Shown one piece after another: positions 52,948-62,691 of a stretch of DNA of 64,000 nt. A model generated the notes under the pieces. That model had not been told where the DNA came from. It was given only the letters and a program-made list of their open reading frames with translations, and searched no databases. The stretch's first letter is position 1. Every line of letters starts with the position of its first letter. This DNA comes from JOPF133 sp052144935. GTDB taxonomy: Bacteria; Acidobacteriota; Terriglobia; Bryobacterales; Bryobacteraceae. Position numbers and translations under genes: made by a program. The stretch is taken from positions 1 to 64,000 of the forward strand of contig JBKQPR010000085.1 in assembly GCA_052144935.1 (NCBI GenBank), read 5' to 3'.

Positions 52948-53139
52948 CTCGGGTCCACCGTGCCTGCCAGGAGAGGCCCCCCGGCTCTGCCGGGGACCGC
53001 TGCCGAAAGTGCCTGGCCGGATGCCCGAGGCAATCGCACCAATTTGAAGAGACGCGGCGGCTGCGGCCGAATTTCGAGCTTCGTCAAATCCCGGACAGCT
53101 TGCGGGTCGGACCGGCGGTAAGCGGCCAACCCTCCGGCG

Positions 53140-54057
53140 TCACACGTTCAGCGTCTTCAGATAGGCCACGCTCTGCACCGTGAGGTCCCAGCTCTGCTCG
53201 ACGAAGTAATTCTTCACGCCACCCGTCTTGGCCGCGGCAAAGATCTTGGGCCAGTCGAGGCTATCCTTCCCTACCGACAGCCCGCCGCGGCCGCCCTGTC
53301 CTCCTCCGCCTCGCGCGCCCTGTCCTCTTCCCGACCCTGGCGCGGGTGCGTTCAAGTCCACGCCTTGCAAATGCATTGAGAGGAAGCGCCCCGGATATTT
53401 CGTGAAATACATTACGGGGTCGCCGACGGTTCTCATGGCGGACATCTGAAATTGCATCTTCACCAGCTTCGGATCGAGCAATTCCAGCAGGACCTCGTAG
53501 GTCAAGCGGTCGTCAACCTTGGACATCTCGAATCTTTCGTCGTGCAGGAACTGCTGCATGCCGGCCTTCGCGGCAGCTTCGCCGATCCTGTTATATTCGT
53601 CCGCCGCGTGCTTCACGATATCCATGGTGGTGGCGCCGTTCTCCACGTGCCCGTCGAGGCTCGCCGTGCCCATCTGCGTCATCCCGATATCGTGGGCCCA
53701 CTGAATCGCCTGCGGCTGCTTCGTGCGGAGTTCCTGCATCTCGAAGTGGGCGCTCGGGCACTTGAGTCCGTGGTCTTCGAGGATTCTCTTGGTCTGCTTC
53801 CCGTCCGCGAGGCTCACGAACTCGGAGTACCCTGGGGAGCACAACTCCAGGTTCCCCACCCCGAGATCCACCATATCCTTGCACAGCCCGGCAAAGTCGC
53901 CGTCCTTAATCTTTTGCCGATGGGGATATGTCTGGCTCCCGATGGGCATTCCCAGCGGATTGGCATGAAGGTCCCGTGCGGCCGCGGACAGGAAACCGGC
54001 CACAGCGGCATCGGCTGCCGATTTCCTAAAAAACTCTCTTCTTGAGATTGCAGGCAT
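53140..54057 (-). CDS. Exported sugar phosphate isomerase/epimerase-like protein
   Basis: This is a TIM-barrel protein of 305 residues with a Tat signal (SRREFFRKSAADAAVAGFLS). Barrel motifs include GVGNLELCSPGYSEF, FLHDERFEMSK, VKMQFQMSAM and FLSMHLQGVDLN, then a Gly/Arg-rich loop at residues 237-259 and the last strand NYFVEQSWDL. ATG 54057 has a GGGAGG ribosome site; a further upstream start would disrupt the signal. It follows the exported Gfo/Idh gene on the same strand after 96 bp, a probable operon for periplasmic keto-sugar conversion. Confidence 0.85.
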   Translation of the reverse strand: MPAISRREFFRKSAADAAVAGFLSAAARDLHANPLGMPIGSQTYPHRQKIKDGDFAGLCKDMVDLGVGNLELCSPGYSEFVSLADGKQTKRILEDHGLKCPSAHFEMQELRTKQPQAIQWAHDIGMTQMGTASLDGHVENGATTMDIVKHAADEYNRIGEAAAKAGMQQFLHDERFEMSKVDDRLTYEVLLELLDPKLVKMQFQMSAMRTVGDPVMYFTKYPGRFLSMHLQGVDLNAPAPGSGRGQGARGGGGQGGRGGLSVGKDSLDWPKIFAAAKTGGVKNYFVEQSWDLTVQSVAYLKTLNV

Positions 54058-54153
54058 GTAGGCCTCCCGATTTGTGAAAGCGGACCGCACGGCAGGCCCC
54101 GTGCGATCCGCCCGTAGAATTGGTTGTCTTCGCGCAGCTCTCGGCTTCGCGTC

Positions 54154-55725
54154 CTATGCGCCAGTCAGCTTCCACCCGTCGCGATACTCGCGCGTCAGAT
54201 ACTGGTTGGCCTCGGCGACATTGGTGAATTTCATGTTCCCGGCGTCCCACTGCAACGCCGGCGCACAACGGTTTTCGTTGAATACGTTTCGGCTGTACCG
54301 AATCGCCGCACCGGCCAGGGCGATGGTTTCCGAGCAGTTCGCCGCATTGAAGAAATTGCCTTGCGAAGCCGCCCCGCCTTTGAACGCCGTCACCCACTCC
54401 GTTTCGCCGCGGCCACCCCGGCCGCCGCCACCGCCGCCTCCTCCTCCCCGTCCACCGCGTCCGGCTGGGGGCTCCGGAAGTCCCTTGCTGGCGCGATATT
54501 CCTGCATCTTTTTGGCCGGGACGAGTTCGTTGTTCAGGATCATTCCCTTGTCGCCAATAAACAAACTCCCCGTCGCGGGGATCGACTGGCCGTCCTCCAA
54601 CAACTCGTCCGGCGTGAAGGGGCGCATTCCACCGTCGTACCAATACAGCTTCATCGCCGGCCACTGGCCGTGCGCTGCGAACTTGAAGCACACCCGGTTG
54701 GCATACGGAAATGCGAAATCGTTCATCTTGATGGTGCTGACCTGGTCGTTGATTTCGCAACTGGAGCTGGATTGCGCTTCGACGCTGAACGGAACCGGCA
54801 GGTCGAGTGCCATAAAGATCGGCCACAGACTGTAGTTGCCCATATCCGCGATGCTGCCGCCGCCGAAATCGTACCAGCCGCGGAATACGGCGAAGGTGTA
54901 ACTGGGATGATAGGGCCGCTCGCGCTCCGGCCCGAGCCACAGGCCCCAGTCGAAATTCGGCGGAACCGGTGGCCGGTCGGTGGGTAGTGCCAGTTGCTGG
55001 GGCCAGAACGGCCGTTCGGTCCAGTTGTGCACCTCTTTGATGGTTCCGATGGTGCCGTCCAGGATCATCTGGCGCACCTGAGTGAGCGGGGCTCTCCAGG
55101 CCAGAAGGTGCGTAGCGACGCCTGTCTTGCGAGCCGAATCCACCACCATCCTCACCTCCGCCACGCGGTTGGACAGGGGCTTGTGGATGAGCACGTTCTT
55201 GTGTTTCTTCATGGCCGCGATCGCAATGGTCGCGTGCAGGTGGTCGGGGGTCATGATCTTGACCGAGTCGAGGTCCTTTTCTTTTTCCAGCAGCTCCCGG
55301 AAATCCGCGTAGCTGGCCACGCCCTTGAAGTTCTCCGCTCCCCGGTTCTTTCCGTAGTAGGTCTCGATGATCTCTTTGGCCATGTCGCGGCCGGCGCGAA
55401 TGCCGTTGACCCCCGCGCCCCAGTTCGGGTCCTCCAAAGTCCGCCGCACGCTGTCGCGGATGCCGGTCGGGCTCCAATCGATGTAATAAGTGCCATCCTT
55501 GACGGGATCGCATACCGCCGTAATCTGCACGTCCGGCGCTGCCACCAACTGCAGCATCTCCCTGGTTCCCTGGGTCCCGCATCCTATGTAGGCCAGGGTA
55601 ATCTTATCGCTAGGCGCGACATATCCAGGCCCGCCCAGCACGTGCCTCGGAACCAGAGTCAGGGCCAAGCCCGCGGCTGCGGGGGCGAGGAATTCGCGAC
55701 GGTTGACATCGTCCTTCGGGACCAT
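54154..55725 (-). CDS. Exported Gfo/Idh/MocA oxidoreductase with Gly-rich loop
   Basis: This 523-residue dehydrogenase has a Tat signal (NRREFLAPAAAGLALTLVP). Rossmann motif ITLAYIGCGTQGTREML, family motif LIHKPLSNRVAEV and active-site loop DFGGGSIADMGNYSLWPIF are present; in the last, the usual catalytic His is replaced by Asn-Tyr-Ser. A 19-residue Gly/Arg tract lies at 422-440. It probably acts with the downstream isomerase. The gene is preceded by a non-coding 0.55-kb gap. Confidence 0.87.
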   Translation of the reverse strand: MVPKDDVNRREFLAPAAAGLALTLVPRHVLGGPGYVAPSDKITLAYIGCGTQGTREMLQLVAAPDVQITAVCDPVKDGTYYIDWSPTGIRDSVRRTLEDPNWGAGVNGIRAGRDMAKEIIETYYGKNRGAENFKGVASYADFRELLEKEKDLDSVKIMTPDHLHATIAIAAMKKHKNVLIHKPLSNRVAEVRMVVDSARKTGVATHLLAWRAPLTQVRQMILDGTIGTIKEVHNWTERPFWPQQLALPTDRPPVPPNFDWGLWLGPERERPYHPSYTFAVFRGWYDFGGGSIADMGNYSLWPIFMALDLPVPFSVEAQSSSSCEINDQVSTIKMNDFAFPYANRVCFKFAAHGQWPAMKLYWYDGGMRPFTPDELLEDGQSIPATGSLFIGDKGMILNNELVPAKKMQEYRASKGLPEPPAGRGGRGGGGGGGGGRGGRGETEWVTAFKGGAASQGNFFNAANCSETIALAGAAIRYSRNVFNENRCAPALQWDAGNMKFTNVAEANQYLTREYRDGWKLTGA

Positions 55726-56280
55726 CTCAAATCTCCTTTCTTGAGTTTGCGTAGCTCTTAGTCTGTATAGCGGTTGGCATGTTGCGCCGCTCGTCCGCGC
55801 AAGCGCTTGCTTACTGACCGCACTCTCACGGAGTCCGTGAAAGCACAGTATATATCAACTCATCCCGGGCGGCCCCGGAAAATCGAACTTTTGTGTATGA
55901 AATCGGATTTTCCTCCCGGGTGCAGCGGGCGGGCAGGAGGAAAACGGCCCGGTGGCGTTCCTCTGCCCGGCCGGCGAGGAGATGACCCGGAATGTTCGCT
56001 CGGGATGCCGGAGGAACGCGTAGTCAGAGATCCTCCTGGTCGCCTGCCGCACGCAGAAGGAAAATGTGCCGGTGCGTCTATGCGCTCGTCATCCACGACG
56101 ACGCCAGAATTATGGTGGGCTGATCCGGCTCCTGCTGTTCGCTCCGTGGGCTTTCGCGGCGACCCGGGGATGGCCGGTTTCGAGATTAAATATTCTTAAC
56201 CAAAAACCGGAGGCGTCCATGTGGAATATACTGATTGAAAGTCCGCTGGGTAAGCGTAAACACCGAATTCCTGAAGAACC
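55726..56280. other. Intergenic region before the glycan cluster
   Basis: 550 bases between the minus-strand exported Gfo/Idh gene and the plus-strand glycan cluster, so it should hold divergent promoters. Open frames here have no recognisable domain or ribosome site and are treated as spurious. Confidence 0.5.
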
Positions 56281-57153
56281 ATGAGAGGGTCTTTGGTCAT
56301 CAAAATGGGGCAGCCGAGCGCGGCGCGGGCTCTGTGGGGCGATTTCTACTACGGCTATTCACTGAAGAAATCGCTTCGCCGGTTGGGGTGGGATGCGCGT
56401 GTCGCATTTCGCGACGAGTTGCACCGACCGGCAGAGCGTGAGATTGTGCTCCTGGGCCTCGAGATGGATTCCTATGTCCCATCGCGCGACAGCTTCTCCA
56501 TCGCCTGGCTGATCTCGCATCCGGACCGCAATACGCCGGAAGTGCTCTCGCGATACCGCAAAGCATACGTCGCCTCGAGGCGTCTTTCGAGCGAGTGGGG
56601 CTTCGAATTCCTCGGCCAGGCCTTCGACAGCGATGTGTACTATCCCTCGGCTCAGGCTGGCGCGGAACAATTCCCAGTCACCTTTGTGGGTCATCCTCGG
56701 GCGGGCGACCGCACGGAATTGCTGAACACGCTGGACCAGCACATAAACGAGTTTCATGTCTGGGGGGATTACCACTGCGAACGCCGCAACTGGCATGGAC
56801 GGGTGCCATGGCTTCGCAGCGGGGAAGTCTATCGGTCGAGCTCGATCGTCGTCGGTCATAATACGGCGGCGGCACGTCATGCCGGCGTGGCCAATGATCG
56901 CATGCACTCCGTAATGGCCTGCGGCACGTTTCTGCTGAGCGACCACGTCAGCGGCATCGGCGAGGTGTTTCCCGAACTCGTCTGCTACGAAACTCCCCGG
57001 CAGGCAGTCGAACTTTGCCTCCGCTATCTGGGCGATCGGAACGAACGCCAGCGGATCGCCCGGCTCTGTATGGAGCGTAACCAGAGGGAATCCTTCGACC
57101 AAAGGGCCTCTGTGATTCATCAAATGTTATCTGAATGTGACAAAAGGAGCTGA
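56281..57153 (+). CDS. CgeB-like glycosyltransferase
   Basis: This is a 290-residue cytosolic glycosyltransferase of GT-B type, first gene of the glycan cluster. The C-terminal half is characteristic: DRMHSVMACGTFLLSDHVSG and VFPELVCYETPRQAVELCL, ending in a helical tail, as in CgeB/spore-maturation-type transferases with a Glyco_trans_1 C-domain. The N-terminal half is short. Donor and acceptor are unknown. ATG 56305 is an alternative start. The next gene has its own strong ribosome site 16 bp after the stop. Confidence 0.75.
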   Translation: MRGSLVIKMGQPSAARALWGDFYYGYSLKKSLRRLGWDARVAFRDELHRPAEREIVLLGLEMDSYVPSRDSFSIAWLISHPDRNTPEVLSRYRKAYVASRRLSSEWGFEFLGQAFDSDVYYPSAQAGAEQFPVTFVGHPRAGDRTELLNTLDQHINEFHVWGDYHCERRNWHGRVPWLRSGEVYRSSSIVVGHNTAAARHAGVANDRMHSVMACGTFLLSDHVSGIGEVFPELVCYETPRQAVELCLRYLGDRNERQRIARLCMERNQRESFDQRASVIHQMLSECDKRS

Positions 57154-57169
57154 AAGGAGTATCAAGTTC

Positions 57170-57748
57170 ATGATTGTGAAACACGTTTGGGACAAAGAGG
57201 GCCGGGCATATGCAATCCCGGAACACATACTCGAAGACTTTGAGACCAGTGAATCGGTTCCGCTGCCGTCGAGCGTACCGGGATTGGAATCCTCTGCGTT
57301 CCGCCAACCAGACCTTGGCAACGGCGAATACCAGTTGCTGTCATTCGGTGGATACGGGAATATTTCTGAGTTCACCGAGATCGTCGATCCGGACCCGAAC
57401 AGTCTGCTAAGCGTACTGTCCCAACTCTTGTGGGACACGCGTGTCACCTCTACACTCGGTCAGTTGACGTCCGCGTTGGGGCTGATCGAGATTCAGAGAC
57501 TTACCGGCCAGGCCGCGCCCGGCACGCGGCCGGCGTCGCCCGCAACCGTATCCGATGCTGCGAGCGAACACGATAGTCGTCCGGTCGATCCTGCCACGGA
57601 AGTGGCGGAAATCATCGAATTGCTGAGCGACCCCGGCATGTCGAATCTGCCCGTGAGCGTCAGCCTGGCCGCCGTCCGCCAAGTGCGTCAACTGATCACA
57701 GGCCTGTCGAAACGTAGGGCGCAGCGCAAGGCATGTCTCAGGATGTGA
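57170..57748 (+). CDS. Unknown protein of the glycan cluster
   Basis: A 192-residue protein not recognised. ATG 57170 is fixed by GAAAGGAGT upstream. It has no signal peptide or membrane helix. The N-terminal half is rich in aromatic and acidic residues (MIVKHVWDKEGRAYAIPEHI, YQLLSFGGYGNISEFTEIVD); a middle segment is Pro/Ala/Ser/Asp-rich and probably disordered; the C-terminal part is helical and basic (RQVRQLITGLSKRRAQRK). Its end overlaps the next glycosyltransferase by 16 bp. Conserved packing suggests a role in the same glycan pathway, perhaps as an acceptor or scaffold, but this is unproven. Confidence 0.7.
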   Translation: MIVKHVWDKEGRAYAIPEHILEDFETSESVPLPSSVPGLESSAFRQPDLGNGEYQLLSFGGYGNISEFTEIVDPDPNSLLSVLSQLLWDTRVTSTLGQLTSALGLIEIQRLTGQAAPGTRPASPATVSDAASEHDSRPVDPATEVAEIIELLSDPGMSNLPVSVSLAAVRQVRQLITGLSKRRAQRKACLRM

Positions 57749-59417
57749 TGGCCAGCGATCTGCCGCTGCCGCCATTGTGCGGCGTGGCCAACGACTACTC
57801 GTTCTTGCAGGAGCGCCTCAAGGAGAGAGGATGGCTCTCGCGCATCGCCGGCTACGCCCCCACGCTTCCCATCTCGGTCGTCGTGACCGTTCACAACCGC
57901 GCGCGGTTGCTTGAGCTTTGCCTTGAGTCGCTGAGCCTTCAGGATTACCCGAGGCATTTGCTGGAAGTAATTGTGGTTGACGACAAGAGTTCGGACGATC
58001 CCGCCGGCATCTGCGCCAGATCTTCTCAGTCGACCCGGTTCATCCGGACCGGGCCAAAGCCCGGCCACACCGAAGCTTTGGCTCGCAATACCGGAATCCG
58101 CGCGGCGAGTCATCCGGTGATTGTCCAGATGGATCCGGACATTGTCTTCCTCAACCGCGATGCTTTGCGCTGGATCGCTCGTTGGTTTGAGGACGGTTCG
58201 GATGTGGTCGTAACCGTCTCGCGGACCTACATTCACTCGGAGGGTGTAACGCGGAGCGGAATTCGCGACGGAAGTTACCCCCGGGTTCCGACCGGCGATC
58301 ATGACGAGCGCGAGATCCTCCGGCGCGATCCGGACATCCTGAAACATCGATACATGGCCTATCTGGAAGTACTCGGCTTCTGCATGGCGTATCGGCGGAG
58401 CAGCGCCTTCGCGGCCGGACTGTGGGCGGAGGAATGGACTGAGTACGGCGGCGTCGACCAAGAATTCGCCTACCGTCTGTATGAGCGCGGTGCCTATTGC
58501 ATCCACGAGCCGCATGTCGAGGGCTATCATCTCCATCATCCGAAAACGGAACGAAGCGGCCGGCACCGCGATTTTCTGGCTGCACGCGTCCCGCCCTATC
58601 GAGTGCATCGGTATCCAGGCTCATTTGCGGGAAAGGTCGACACGCCGCGCTGCTCCGTGTACATCCCCGTGCGCAACGGCGCTGAACACATCGGTGAGGC
58701 GGTCGATAGCGCACTGCGCCAGACCTGCCGCGACCTCGAAGTGATAGTGGTGGACGATGGCTCTACCGATCAAACCCCCGCGGTTGTCAGAGAGAAGGCC
58801 CGTCAAGACCAGCGCGTTGTCTGGCAGGGGACGCCGCCGCGGGGATGCGCCAGCGCCAGCAACACGGCGATTGGCAGGGCGCGCGCGGGGAATTCACCCT
58901 TCAGTTGGATTCCGATGATGTCCTGCACCCCGAAGCCGTGGAGAGCATGATCGCGGAATTCGACCGGCGGCCATGGTTGGGACTGGTCTTCGCAAGGCTT
59001 GTGCGAACCGATCTTCGCCTGAGGCCTCAAGTGGTCAGCGAGACCTTCAAGAACTACCGCCGCCATCAGACCATGCTGTGTATGCATGTCTCGGCGCCTA
59101 GGATGTGGCGCCGCCGGCTCCACTTTCTCGTTGGAGGGCACGACGAGAGCCTGTCCAGCGCGGTCGACTACGATATCGTGCTGAAGATCTCTGAGCGCGC
59201 CCCCTTGTACTACCTGGATCGCATCCTCTATTACTACCGTATCCGTCCCGGCAGTCTGTCCTCGTATACGGAAGAACAGTCCCGGAACTCCCTAACCGCC
59301 GTGCGCAATTCCCTGCGGCGCATGGGCCTTGATAAGGACTTTGACCCCCGTCTGAACCTTTCCCACGCGAACCGCTGGTACAGTTATGTCCGGAGAGCCG
59401 ACCGGGATGCCATTTGA
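57733..59417 (+). pseudogene. Two-domain GT2 glycosyltransferase interrupted by a frameshift
   Basis: A tandem family-2 glycosyltransferase, about 560 residues when corrected. Domain 1 starts ISVVVTVHNRARLLELCLES (residue 47) with DPDIVFL as its metal motif (residue 134). Domain 2 starts CSVYIPVRNGAEHIGEAVDS (residue 307) with VVDDGSTDQTP. In domain 2 the frame breaks at 58879-58886 in a GCGCGCGC run: the expected GEFTLQLDSDDVLHPEAVES is in another frame, as if two bases were gained. The second frame runs on to the stop at 59417. It is a slippage-prone site, so phase variation, a dead allele or a read error are all possible. Confidence 0.8.
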
Positions 59418-60759
59418 TCGTCAGCAACTCCACGCGGAACTGTCACAGCTCTATAGCCGTCCTTTCCTGTCCCCCGAGAATCTGCCACAGTACGACGAGG
59501 AAAGCTGCCGCAGCCATGCCGAGCGGAATATCCGCTACTTTCTCGATCCCTTCGTTCTGGATTACAACTTCCAATGTCTGGAGATCGGCTGTGGCCGGGG
59601 GGCCTTGTCCGGACTCCTGGCTCAGCGCGGCGTCCAGGCGCTCGCAATCGATAAGATTGAATTCCCCGAACAATGGGGCAAATGGCGCTCGGCGTCCAAT
59701 AACGTCCGTTTCCACCGAGCGGACTTTCATCGCATCGAACTCGGCAATTCAAGCTTCGACGTGATCGTTTCCATCGGAACCTGGGAGCATCTGTAGAATC
59801 CGGTGGGAGCGCTGGAAAGGGCATTTCGTCTGCTGCGCCCCGGCGGGCTCTTCATTGCCCACATCGGCATGTATTTCAGCCGGCGTGGAAGCCATATGTA
59901 CCGCCGGATCCGGTACCCTTATCCCACGCTTTTTTTCAATGAGCACGAATTGGAGGAGATCACCGGCGAAGGGATTCCCTTCGTCAACACCATGACATGC
60001 AGCCACTATCGCGATTTTTGCGCCCGCCTCGGCTTTCGCACCCTGCTCTGGCAAGAGCTGACCGAGCCTTCCGAGGTGGATCTACTGAAGCGCTATCCGA
60101 AGACTTTCCAGAAGTTCCCCACCCAGGACTTGGATGTTCCTCTGTTGAACGTGGCTCTTTGGAAACCCCGCCCGATAGAACTGGACAGTTACCGTGGGGT
60201 GCCGCGGATTCTGCGCGGTCCCGCCTCGGACTGGCGCAGCGGTCTTGGACGAGTCCAGCCCTATCACGTGGCTGCGCGGTATGCGGCGGCCGCGCATTTC
60301 CTGTCGAGCGGCTCTTCCGCGCTGGATCTCGCTTGCGGCTGCGGGACGGGCGCGCGATTTCTGGCACAATATGCCGGGCGCGTGTTAGGCATTGACCCCG
60401 GTCGCGCTGCCATCGACGCAGCTCGCCGTGTGCAGCATCCCCAGGTGTCTTATATCTGCGGCCGCCACCTTCCGGAGCTGGCCGGATTAGAGGAATCCTT
60501 CGACACGATGGTCGTGGACGACTCCGTCTTCGCCGGCACTAGTTTCACTCACCAGCAGGAGACGGCCGCATGTATTGCGCAGCGTTTGCGACTGCGAGGA
60601 GTCGTAATCGTCGAGAACGGTGGCGGTGCGGACTTGTCGAGTCACTTGCGCCGCAGAGCGTTTCACACGCTCTATGATGGCTCGGCCCTGGTCCGCATCG
60701 GCGCACCGGCGCCTCTGGGCGGCCGTTTGCAGATCCTGGAGAAACGCTATGGCGGCTGA
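59407..60759 (+). pseudogene. Two-domain SAM methyltransferase interrupted by an in-frame TAG
   Basis: Two class I SAM methyltransferase domains lie in one frame. Domain 1 has CLEIGCGRGALSGLLAQRGV and DVIVSIGTWEHL. The next codon is TAG at 59794-59796, but homology continues in the same frame at once (NPVGALERAFRLLRPGGLFI), through a second SAM motif ALDLACGCGTGARFLAQYAG and DTMVVDDSVF. Without the stop it would be a 450-residue double methyltransferase, probably modifying sugars or an acyl carrier in the glycan pathway. ATG 59407 fits a GGAGAG site; 59386 is an alternative. A point mutation or sequencing error is the simplest explanation. Confidence 0.78.
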
Positions 60760-61753
60760 ACTGAGCGGAAGCAAAGTACTGGTCACCGGCGGGTTGGGGT
60801 TCATCGGTCACCACCTGGCCGAAGCTCTGATCGGGGCCGGGGCGGCGGTAACCATTGTGGACAACCGGAGCACCAGCGTCGCCCGGCCGGAACAGTTCCA
60901 GGGCCGGGCTCGGTTGATTCTTGCAAACCTGCGCGACGCGGACCTGAGCGAGCGTTTCGACTGGGTGTGCCACCTGGCAAGCCCTGTCGGTCCAACGCGG
61001 GTGATGTGGGCTGCGGGGGAAGTCGCCACCGGGATTGTCCAGGACGCCAAATGGCTCATCGACACATTCGGCGGGACTGAAACACGAATACTGTTCGTCT
61101 CCAGCTCCGAGGTCTATGGCCACGGTGGGGTCGGGGCGGAAACCGATGCTCTTACAGTACGCCTTCCATATTCCGGACGCCGCGAATATGCTTGTGCCAA
61201 GACTCTCGCGGAAGTGATGCTGCATAATGCGCAACGCACCGGGCGGCTGTCGGTACTCGCTATTCGCCCGTTCAACGTGGTTGGGCCTGCACAATCGGGC
61301 GAAGGCGGCTTCGTAATTCCGCGATTCATCGAAGCCGTGATTTCCGGCCGGTCGCTCACCGTCTACGGCGATGGAACACAGCGGCGCTGCTTCACGCACG
61401 TCCTCGACGTTTCCGAAGCCATGATGGCTTTAATGGCAATCGGCGCCATAGGGCTGTTCAATGTCGCCAATCCGGCGAACGAAATCAGTATCGGAGAACT
61501 CGCGCGGCGCTTTCGGGAGGCGGCTATGGAGCGCTTTCCCGGACTGCGGCCGGACGTTGTCGCTGTGGACCCGGCCGACCTGCACGGTCCGCTGTATGAA
61601 GAGGCTCCCGACAAACTCGCCGATATAAGCAAGCTTTGTGCCGCTGTGCGATGGCGTCCTTCCCGAAGCATCGACTCCATTCTGGCGGGCGCGATGGACG
61701 AACTGGCTCACTCGCTCCAGTCCCATATTCTGATCAGGAGGTGTGGCGCTTGA
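60749..61753 (+). CDS. NAD-dependent nucleotide-sugar epimerase/dehydratase
   Basis: This is a cytosolic short-chain (extended SDR) enzyme of 334 residues. Cofactor motif VLVTGGLGFIGHHLAEALI, catalytic SSSEVYG and YACAK (YxxxK), and RPFNVVGP are all present. It makes a modified nucleotide sugar, for example by 4-epimerisation or 4,6-dehydration; which one is not visible. The start overlaps the methyltransferase end by 11 bp, and its stop overlaps the next gene (TTGA). Confidence 0.9.
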   Translation: MAAELSGSKVLVTGGLGFIGHHLAEALIGAGAAVTIVDNRSTSVARPEQFQGRARLILANLRDADLSERFDWVCHLASPVGPTRVMWAAGEVATGIVQDAKWLIDTFGGTETRILFVSSSEVYGHGGVGAETDALTVRLPYSGRREYACAKTLAEVMLHNAQRTGRLSVLAIRPFNVVGPAQSGEGGFVIPRFIEAVISGRSLTVYGDGTQRRCFTHVLDVSEAMMALMAIGAIGLFNVANPANEISIGELARRFREAAMERFPGLRPDVVAVDPADLHGPLYEEAPDKLADISKLCAAVRWRPSRSIDSILAGAMDELAHSLQSHILIRRCGA

Positions 61754-62688
61754 AAGCGGGGATCGTGCTGCCGCATGTCGGCGCGAGTGGAGGTATTCGG
61801 CGTCTGCGGAGAATCGCTGCGGGACTGGCACAGCGCGGATACCAGGTCTCGACCGTCACCCTAGGTGAGGCCACCGCGCGAGCCAGACATTGGTCTGAGA
61901 TACCGGCGATCTGCCGCTCGCTTGACTGCCTGATTTGCCCGGGTGACCTGCCGCTCTGGCAACTGGCGCCTCTCATCCCGGATTCCTGCAGCCTGCACAC
62001 ATTCCATCTGCACCTCGGCATGCACGATTGGCGTGCCGAGGAGGGAAACATTCGGTCCCCCCGCATTCGCAAGGCCACCTCTGCCAGATGGATTCAGGAG
62101 CGGATCCGCCGCATGGGGGCGGACTGCGCATGGTTTGGTATCGCACCCTTCGATGAAGAAGTCCATTTCGAACCTGCGGACCGGCTTCTGCGCATCGGGA
62201 CTCTGGCGCACGCCTGCTATGGCTGGAAAAACACGAGGGCGGTCTTTGATGCCCTGCCGGAGATCGAGCGGCGTTGCCCGGGCGTGGAACTCTGGGTCTA
62301 CGGCCAGACTTCCATGCCGACCCCCGGACGCTTCTTCCTGAATCCGGACAACCGTTGCCGACGCCGAATCTACGGTCATTGCCGCGTCTGGGTTGTCCCC
62401 AGCATCTCGGAGGGAATCGGCATGTGCGGGTTGGAGGCGATGCTTTGCCGCACGCCGGTTGTCTCTGCGGATAACCGCGGCATCCGCGAATATGCCGACG
62501 AGAACACTTGTCTGCTGTTCCCTCCCTCGGCGCACCAGGAGATGGTTCGGCACGTTGTGTCGCTGCTGAGAGATTGGGAACTTGGCGCCCGCATGGCCGA
62601 GCGCGCATTCGACCGGGTCTCGCGCCTGAACTTTGAAGATTGCCTTGACCGGATTGAATCGATCCTGCGCGATACGGAGGCCGTGTAA
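61750..62688 (+). CDS. GT-B glycosyltransferase (family 4-like)
   Basis: This 312-residue glycosyltransferase has the N-terminal acceptor-domain start LKAGIVLPHVGASGGIRRL and the C-terminal donor signature VWVVPSISEGIGMCGLEAML with the E-x7-E type end. TTG 61750 is the best start: a perfect AGGAGG (61736-61741) lies eight bases upstream, and it overlaps the preceding stop as TTGA. It belongs to the glycan cluster; donor and acceptor unknown. Confidence 0.88.
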   Translation: MKAGIVLPHVGASGGIRRLRRIAAGLAQRGYQVSTVTLGEATARARHWSEIPAICRSLDCLICPGDLPLWQLAPLIPDSCSLHTFHLHLGMHDWRAEEGNIRSPRIRKATSARWIQERIRRMGADCAWFGIAPFDEEVHFEPADRLLRIGTLAHACYGWKNTRAVFDALPEIERRCPGVELWVYGQTSMPTPGRFFLNPDNRCRRRIYGHCRVWVVPSISEGIGMCGLEAMLCRTPVVSADNRGIREYADENTCLLFPPSAHQEMVRHVVSLLRDWELGARMAERAFDRVSRLNFEDCLDRIESILRDTEAV

Positions 62689-62691
62689 AAC

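Noticed and set aside
55774..56199. 141-codon plus-strand frame before the glycan cluster
   Set aside because: No ribosome site, domain or codon pattern like its neighbours; probably chance.
59794..59796. TAG read as an amino acid (pyrrolysine or suppressor decoding)
   Set aside because: No other gene here shows in-frame TAG, and pyrrolysine systems are not expected in this phylum; mutation or error is simpler.
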